10,323 bases of DNA from Tannerella sp. (GTDB lineage: Bacteria > Bacteroidota > Bacteroidia > Bacteroidales > Tannerellaceae). Within the stretch, counting starts at the first letter, position 1, and each line of letters begins with the position of its first letter. The translations under genes were made by a program, and so were the position numbers. The stretch spans positions 1 to 10,323 of the forward strand of contig JAIRYY010000262.1 of assembly GCA_031267485.1 (NCBI GenBank), in the 5' to 3' direction. Shown piece by piece: positions 6,512 through 10,323 of the stretch. The notes under the pieces are model-generated. The model made no database searches. It was not told the origin of the DNA and worked only from the letters and a program-made list of their open reading frames with translations.

Positions 6512-7372
6512 ATGAGACAATTAAAGATAACAAAATCCATAACGAATCGGGAAAGTGCTTCTCTGGACAAGTACCTTCAGGAGATTGGACGTGAAGATTT
6601 AATAACGGTAGAAGAGGAAGTTGAACTGGCGCAGGCCATAAAAAAAGGAGACCGCAGGGCTTTGGAAAAGCTGACCAGGGCGAATCTCCGGTTTGTCGTG
6701 TCTGTGGCGAAACAATATCAGAACCAGGGATTAAGTCTTCCCGACCTTATTAATGAAGGCAATCTGGGCTTAATAAAAGCGGCGGAGAAATTTGACGAAA
6801 CGAGAGGATTCAAATTCATTTCATACGCTGTCTGGTGGATTCGTCAGTCCATCCTCCAGGCGCTCGCCGAACAGTCGCGCATCGTGCGCTTACCGCTGAA
6901 CCAGGTAGGTTCGCTAAACAAAATAAGCAAGGCTTTTTCGCGGTTCGAACAGGAAAACGAACGCAAACCGTCACCCGAGGAGCTGGCGGCCGAACTTGAT
7001 ATCCCGGTAGATAAAATCTCGGACACGCTGAAAGTTTCGGGCCGTCACATCTCTGTCGACGCGCCTTTCGTTGAGGGCGAGGACAACAGCCTGCTGGATG
7101 TCCTGGTAAATGATGACGCACCGATAGCGGACGGCGAACTGATGAACGAATCGCTGGCCAAGGAAATTGACCGCGCGCTCTCCACCCTGACCGAAAGGGA
7201 ATGTGAAATCATAAAAATGTTCTTCGGCATCGGCTGCCAGGAAGTCACGCTGGAAGAAATCGGCGACAAATTCGGCCTTACCCGCGAGCGCGTGCGCCAG
7301 ATAAAGGAAAAAGCAATACGACGCCTGCGTCAGGGTTCGCGAAGCAAGTTGCTGAAAGCTTACCTCGGATAA
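6512..7372 (+). CDS. rpoD: Primary RNA polymerase sigma factor (RpoD, sigma-70 group 1, Bacteroidota form)
   Basis: Housekeeping sigma factor directing RNA polymerase to the TTTG / TAnnTTTG promoters seen in this window. The 286-residue product lacks region 1.1, as is normal for Bacteroidota. Region 1.2 lies at about 13-50 ([16 protein letters not shown]). Regions 2.1-2.4 lie at about 52-125, including [24 protein letters not shown] split over 60-83 and the promoter-melting and -7 recognition stretch [20 protein letters not shown] (94-113). Region 3 spans about 127-200. Region 4 spans about 222-275, with the helix-turn-helix at [20 protein letters not shown] (245-264). ATG 6512 is supported by the -7 box 29 nt upstream and the usual MRQLKI(T) N-terminus. 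It is followed directly by an intrinsic terminator, so it forms a single-gene unit. Confidence 0.97.
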   Translation: MRQLKITKSITNRESASLDKYLQEIGREDLITVEEEVELAQAIKKGDRRALEKLTRANLRFVVSVAKQYQNQGLSLPDLINEGNLGLIKAAEKFDETRGFKFISYAVWWIRQSILQALAEQSRIVRLPLNQVGSLNKISKAFSRFEQENERKPSPEELAAELDIPVDKISDTLKVSGRHISVDAPFVEGEDNSLLDVLVNDDAPIADGELMNESLAKEIDRALSTLTERECEIIKMFFGIGCQEVTLEEIGDKFGLTRERVRQIKEKAIRRLRQGSRSKLLKAYLG

Positions 7373-7374
7373 AT

Positions 7375-7414
7375 AAAAAAAGGCGCCCCTTGAGAATGGG
7401 GGCGCCTTTTTTTT
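7375..7414 (+). terminator. Strong intrinsic terminator of rpoD
   Basis: GGCGCCCC (7382-7389) pairs with GGGGCGCC (7399-7406) around a loop of 9 nt. The stem is extended by seven A residues on the left and eight T residues on the right (7407-7414). It starts 3 nt after the rpoD stop. The symmetrical A and T tracts could also stop transcription from the opposite direction. Confidence 0.93.
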
Positions 7415-7443
7415 CGGTATGCAGGCGAAATCCCGGCCGGAGG

Positions 7444-7460
7444 AATATGAATATCATATT
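7444..7460. repeat. Perfect 7-bp inverted repeat with 3-nt spacer
   Basis: AATATGA (7444-7450), ATA, TCATATT (7454-7460). It lies about 40 bp upstream of the candidate -33 box of the ECF sigma operon, a usual place for an activator or repressor site. Being A+T-rich and with no T-run, it is unlikely to be a terminator. Confidence 0.4.
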
Positions 7461-7500
7461 GAAATATAATCCCTGAATCACCGGATTTTTTCGCCAAACG

Positions 7501-7530
7501 ATTGCGGCTTCAATTTTTTTTATAATTTTG
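7501..7530 (+). promoter_or_regulatory. Candidate promoter of the ECF sigma operon
   Basis: ATTG (7501-7504), an 18-nt gap and TAATTTTG (7523-7530) approximate the Bacteroidota promoter, with one mismatch in the -33 box and a spacer one base short. It would give a leader of about 170 nt. The 11-mer TTATAATTTTG ending here recurs exactly at 9529-9539 upstream of the receptor gene. Confidence 0.4.
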
Positions 7531-7532
7531 TG

Positions 7533-7554
7533 CGCGAAATCTTCGCGAAATCTT
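7533..7554. repeat. Perfect tandem duplication of an 11-bp unit
   Basis: CGCGAAATCTT is repeated twice without a gap, immediately after the candidate -7 box and covering the predicted transcription start. One unit is about one helical turn. It could be a regulator site or slippage product. Confidence 0.5.
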
Positions 7555-7589
7555 AATGTATTATGAGTATAGTAATGTCATACGGGAAT

Positions 7590-7620
7590 ACGATTTTCAG
7601 TCACTATGTGATTGAATCGT
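7590..7620 (+). other. Imperfect hairpin in the putative leader of the ECF sigma operon
   Basis: ACGATT (7590-7595) pairs with AATCGT (7615-7620), and TCAC (7601-7604) with GTGA (7608-7611) around a TAT loop; the two helices are joined by an asymmetric internal loop. There is no following T-run, so it is not a terminator. It could be an RNA structure or, through TCAC-TAT-GTGA, a DNA operator. Confidence 0.3.
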
Positions 7621-7707
7621 CAAAACCACAACATTTGTCCATAAGCTTGCTTTTTAATGGCGGATGTTTTTTTATTTGTTATAGAGTATAAAGTTTAATT
7701 GTGATTC

Positions 7708-8292
7708 ATGCAGAATAAAGGCCTTGACGAACGTATCTCTGTTGAGAAAATAAAGCAGGGCGACGCGGATGAATTTGAGCGAATGTTTCGCTTGTACTAT
7801 AAGCGTATGTGCATTTATGCGGAGAATATCGTTGAAGACCCTCTGGAAGCGGAAGAAATTGTCTGCAACATGTTTGTACGATTGTGGGAAAAGCGGGAAC
7901 AGATGAATATCCGCGTATCGCTCGAACCCTATATTGTCTCCTCCGTACACAATGCCGCGCTCAATTTCCTGAAACACCGCGAAATAGAAGAAAGATACCG
8001 TGAAAAGGTGCAGTACCGGCTAAAATACATGGATTTGTTAAATCCCGAAAGTTTCGATACGCCGCTGACCGACATGCTCGACCGGGAACTGTACGAACAG
8101 ATTGAAAAAGCGCTTGCGACGCTGCCTCCACAGTGCCGGGAGGTTTTCGTCTCCCACATGATGGATGGACTGTCTTACGACGATGTGGCAAAAAAACTGA
8201 ACGTTTCCATCAACACCGTTCGCACGCAAATTACGAGGGCTATGAAAAAGATGCGGACAGCCCTGGCGGCTTATGACCAGCGCCGCAAATAA
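7708..8292 (+). CDS. ECF RNA polymerase sigma factor, Bacteroidetes FecI-like family
   Basis: Alternative sigma factor of 194 residues, expected to be held inactive by the FecR-like protein encoded downstream and to activate the receptor gene that follows. Sigma region 2 spans about 18-85 (FERMFRLYYKRMCIYAENIV, then EAEEIVCNMFVRLWEKRE). A linker rich in charged residues spans about 88-130. Region 4 spans about 131-187, with a helix-turn-helix at SYDDVAKKLNVSINTVRTQI (156-175). Length, domain order and neighbourhood match the Bacteroidetes-expanded family of RpoE-like sigma-70 factors. ATG 7708 is the first in-frame ATG giving a complete region 2. It is separated by 87 nt from the FecR gene, consistent with an operon, and is insulated from rpoD by a terminator. 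The target promoter sequence is unknown. Confidence 0.92.
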   Translation: MQNKGLDERISVEKIKQGDADEFERMFRLYYKRMCIYAENIVEDPLEAEEIVCNMFVRLWEKREQMNIRVSLEPYIVSSVHNAALNFLKHREIEERYREKVQYRLKYMDLLNPESFDTPLTDMLDRELYEQIEKALATLPPQCREVFVSHMMDGLSYDDVAKKLNVSINTVRTQITRAMKKMRTALAAYDQRRK

Positions 8293-8379
8293 AAAAAATA
8301 CACAGCGCCGTCACATCAAATTCGAGGTGAGTTGTCTACTCTATAAAATCGCAGTAAATTTTGTAATTTAATTTTTGCA

Positions 8380-9516
8380 GTGAACCGGATACCGACACAT
8401 ATTGAAGAAATCCTCGCCGCCCTGTTTTCGGGCGAAGCGGGCGATGATGAAGTAAAAATCCTGCGGGAATGGCTGGATGCGTCTCCCATGCATGAAAAAC
8501 TGCTGAAAGAATACCGGGATACGTATTTCACGGTAAGGAACTGCCGTCGCGCCAATACCTCTTATTATGATGTGGACGAAGCGTGGGCAAGAGTCAGCTC
8601 TGCGATGGACACGCCCGGACGCATTCATCGCGCGATGCGGCCCCTGTTGCGTTATGCCGCCGTTTTCATACTTGCTTTCGGAGCAGGGTTGGCGGCAATG
8701 TATTTCCATCCCCGGCAGGTAGAAACGGAAACGGTAGAAAACGGAGTATCTTACACCGAATATACCGTGCCATACGGTTCCAGGTCGATGATTACCCTCC
8801 CCGACAGTTCTTCGATATGGCTGAATGCCGGCAGCAGGCTCCGCTACAATTCGACGTTCAATCAGACCGGGCGCGAAGTATTTATCGAAGGAGAAGCATA
8901 CTTCAAAGTAGCCCGGAACGAGGAAAAACCGTTTTACGTAAAAACTTCCGCCGCCACCCTCAAAGTGCTGGGCACAAGTTTCAACATAAAAGCCTATGCT
9001 GAAGAAGACAATGTGGAGACGACCGTTGAATCCGGCAGCGTACAGGTATTGAGAAATGTAAAAGGCCTCCTGTCCGACAGGCTGATACTGACCGCAGGCC
9101 AGAAAGCGACAATCGTCAAGTCCGTCCGTATCGGCGACGCGGCGCTCTCCACGCTGCCGTCTCCTGCCGTTCCTGCCGGAGGAAGTATGCTGCCTGAAGA
9201 AGTGGCCGAAAAAACGATCGTCGCAAAAAATGTGATGACGGAACTGTACACCTCGTGGAAAGACGCGCGGTGGATCATTGAGAAGGAATCACTGGAATCG
9301 CTGGCCGTCAGGCTGGAAAGGCGATACAACGTGCAGATTTCCTTCACCGATCAGACGCTGAAAAATTTTTCCTTCTCGGGCACCTTAAAGGAAGAAACGC
9401 TGGAGCAGGTACTGGAAGCCATCAAACTCTCCGCTCCTGTGAACTACACCGTCCGCCAAAACAGGGTGACGCTGTCCACGAACAAGTGGATCATGACAAA
9501 TCCAAATAATCAGTGA
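8380..9516 (+). CDS. FecR-family anti-sigma factor with DUF4974 C-terminal domain
   Basis: Single-span inner-membrane regulator that receives a signal from the TonB-dependent receptor and controls the preceding ECF sigma factor. The 378-residue product has a cytosolic sigma-binding region (about 5-75, including LFSGEAGDDEVKILREWLD), a membrane segment at about 90-109, a periplasmic FecR domain at about 124-225 (VPYGSRSMITLPDSSSIWLN and VLGTSFNIKAY) and a DUF4974/STN-like domain at about 297-367 (SLESLAVRLERRYNVQISF, then FSFSGTLKEETLEQVLEAI). The start is taken as GTG 8380, because no ATG lies in frame between the upstream stop at 8344 and residue 37, and the family N-terminus would be lost with the later start. 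Pro- and Ala-rich residues 258-275 form a linker. No terminator is evident after the stop. Confidence 0.93.
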   Translation: MNRIPTHIEEILAALFSGEAGDDEVKILREWLDASPMHEKLLKEYRDTYFTVRNCRRANTSYYDVDEAWARVSSAMDTPGRIHRAMRPLLRYAAVFILAFGAGLAAMYFHPRQVETETVENGVSYTEYTVPYGSRSMITLPDSSSIWLNAGSRLRYNSTFNQTGREVFIEGEAYFKVARNEEKPFYVKTSAATLKVLGTSFNIKAYAEEDNVETTVESGSVQVLRNVKGLLSDRLILTAGQKATIVKSVRIGDAALSTLPSPAVPAGGSMLPEEVAEKTIVAKNVMTELYTSWKDARWIIEKESLESLAVRLERRYNVQISFTDQTLKNFSFSGTLKEETLEQVLEAIKLSAPVNYTVRQNRVTLSTNKWIMTNPNNQ

Positions 9517-9528
9517 CGATATATAACA

Positions 9529-9539
9529 TTATAATTTTG
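9529..9539 (+). promoter_or_regulatory. Candidate -7 element upstream of the SusC-type receptor gene
   Basis: TTATAATTTTG contains TAATTTTG (9532-9539), a full match to TAnnTTTG, 13 nt after the FecR stop codon. No TTTG lies 19-21 nt upstream. The same 11 bases occur at 7520-7530 before the ECF sigma gene. It may be a separate receptor promoter, housekeeping or ECF-dependent. Confidence 0.4.
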
Positions 9540-9546
9540 ACTGCCT

Positions 9547-9617
9547 ATGAGAAAAAAGAAAACGGTGGAAACATGAGACAAGCAAAATCGGCATCCGAAA
9601 ATATGCAAATGGAGTAA
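9547..9617 (+). other. Two overlapping mini-ORFs in the receptor leader
   Basis: ATG 9547 opens a 9-codon frame, MRKKKTVET, ending in TGA at 9574-9576. Its stop overlaps, in an ATGA, the start of a 14-codon frame from ATG 9573, MRQAKSASENMQME, ending in TAA at 9615-9617. Both precede the receptor start at 9635 or 9674 and are in other frames. They could be leader peptides, or chance; there is no direct evidence of translation. Confidence 0.25.
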
Positions 9618-9634
9618 AAGTATTTAGAATTAAT

Positions 9635-10323
9635 ATGAATTTTATTTATTGTAGAACTATAACACTGAAAAGCATGAGTAAAAAAAATTTTTTATTTAGA
9701 CATCCCGGATTGGGACGGGCAATGCAGTTTATATGCATGCTGCTTCTAATCGGTACGACTTCGCTGTCGGCCAAACCCGATCAGAAACTGACGATTCAAA
9801 TCCATAACGGAACATTGAGCGAGTTTTTCAAGGAAATTGAAAAACAAAGTGACTACCGTTTCTTCTACAACGATGAAATGGTAAATATCGAAAGAGAAAT
9901 CCATCAGATGGACGTGAAAAACAAATCCATAGACGATGTACTGACCGCTTTGCTGGCAAATACCGAACTGAAATACCGCAAGCTGGAAAACAACCTGATT
10001 ATTATCTCTTCAAAAGAACTGCTGCAAAGCGTGAACGTGACGGGAACGGTCGTGGACGAGACCGGTGAACCGGTGGCGGGCGTGAACGTGTCCGTAAAGG
10101 GAACGACAATCGGCACGATCACTAATGTCGACGGTTATTTCAGTCTGGACGTGCCCAATGCCGGTTCCGTAATTGTATTTTCATACATCGGATACACGAC
10201 GCAGGAAGTCAGAGTCGGTACCCAGAAGACTTTGCGAATTGCCCTGCAGGAAGATAACGTGCAACTGGAAGAAGTCGTAGTCGTGGCCTACGGTACGGCC
10301 AGGAAGAGAGACCTGACGGGAGC
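9635..10323 (+). CDS. SusC/RagA-type TonB-dependent outer-membrane receptor with STN domain, N-terminal part
   Basis: Outer-membrane importer powered by TonB, probably for a glycan or similar large nutrient; only the N-terminal part is present. Numbered from ATG 9674, a signal peptide occupies about 1-33 (hydrophobic core MQFICMLLLIGTT, then SLSA). An STN domain follows at about 37-115 (LTIQIHNGTLSEFFKEIEKQ), then a carboxypeptidase-regulatory-like fold at about 120-195 (VTGTVVDETGEPVAGVNVSV, GTITNVDGYFSLDVP, FSYIGYTTQEV) and a TonB-box-like EEVVVVAYGTA at 199-209. The plug and barrel lie beyond the window. The STN domain marks it as a signal transducer that acts on the FecR protein encoded just upstream. 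An in-frame ATG at 9635 adds 13 residues (MNFIYCRTITLKS); either start leaves an intact signal peptide. A SusD-type lipoprotein gene would be expected next. Confidence 0.94.
   Translation, partial: MNFIYCRTITLKSMSKKNFLFRHPGLGRAMQFICMLLLIGTTSLSAKPDQKLTIQIHNGTLSEFFKEIEKQSDYRFFYNDEMVNIEREIHQMDVKNKSIDDVLTALLANTELKYRKLENNLIIISSKELLQSVNVTGTVVDETGEPVAGVNVSVKGTTIGTITNVDGYFSLDVPNAGSVIVFSYIGYTTQEVRVGTQKTLRIALQEDNVQLEEVVVVAYGTARKRDLTG

Larger units (their letters stand above)
7415..7707. other. Intergenic region upstream of the ECF sigma gene, rich in small repeats
   Basis: No gene is apparent in this 293-bp stretch. It contains a perfect inverted repeat, AATATGA-ATA-TCATATT (7444-7460); a possible promoter (7501-7530); a perfect tandem 11-bp repeat, CGCGAAATCTT (7533-7543 and 7544-7554); and an imperfect hairpin (7590-7620). 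A second, weaker promoter candidate is CTTG (7646-7649), 21 nt, TTTATTTG (7671-7678), which would put the start near 7685, close to the sigma gene. Confidence 0.5.

Noticed and set aside
8278..8309. 8-bp direct repeat CAGCGCCG at 8278-8285 and 8302-8309
   Set aside because: Short, with one copy inside the end of the ECF sigma coding sequence; not distinguishable from chance.
8355..8380. A possible promoter just before the FecR gene (AAATTTTG, AATTTTTGC)
   Set aside because: The boxes deviate from TAnnTTTG, no -33 box is suitably spaced, and a start from the second box would fall inside the coding sequence.
1..10323. CRISPR arrays, tRNA or rRNA genes, anti-phage systems
   Set aside because: No regularly spaced repeats, no tRNA-like cloverleaf arms and no rRNA stretches were seen; none of the proteins resembles a known defence component.

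Overview
The window looks like chromosomal DNA of a member of the order Bacteroidales (phylum Bacteroidota). Three things support this: promoters of the form TTTG-N19-TAnnTTTG without Shine-Dalgarno sequences, a short primary sigma factor without region 1.1, and an ECF sigma / FecR anti-sigma / SusC-type receptor series. The genus cannot be named from the sequence; the coding regions are of moderate to slightly high G+C for the group.

Layout. Positions 1-270, minus strand: the 5' end of an IS630-type transposase gene with its own promoter, running off the left edge. Positions 271-4593, minus strand: three genes transcribed in the order 4593 to 271. They are a multispanning membrane protein resembling the uncharacterised DUF6057 family, a lipoprotein combining one CXXCH haem-c motif with a TolB/PD40-type beta-propeller (3 nt downstream), and a YrbG-type Ca2+/Na+ antiporter (87 nt further on). 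A consensus promoter at 4625-4655 drives the first two. Positions 4594-4908: divergent intergenic region with a GACAA-A-TTGTC palindrome and a repeated ACTGACAAA. Positions 4909-6414, plus: HtrA/DegP-like membrane-anchored serine protease with two PDZ regions. Positions 6450-6483: a 9-bp inverted repeat overlapping the -7 box of rpoD. Positions 6512-7372: primary sigma factor RpoD, closed by a strong intrinsic terminator. Positions 7415-7707: non-coding region with several small repeats. Positions 7708-10323: ECF sigma factor, FecR-like anti-sigma factor and the N-terminal third or less of a SusC-type TonB-dependent receptor carrying an STN signalling domain, running off the right edge.

How they work together. 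The right-hand cluster is a trans-envelope signalling system: substrate binding to the outer-membrane receptor is passed by its periplasmic STN domain to FecR, which releases the ECF sigma factor to raise receptor transcription. Its substrate cannot be inferred because the SusD partner and any enzymes lie outside the window. HtrA and RpoD are housekeeping genes. The least understood part is the DUF6057-like / haem-propeller lipoprotein pair, a tightly coupled envelope operon with no assigned function known to me.
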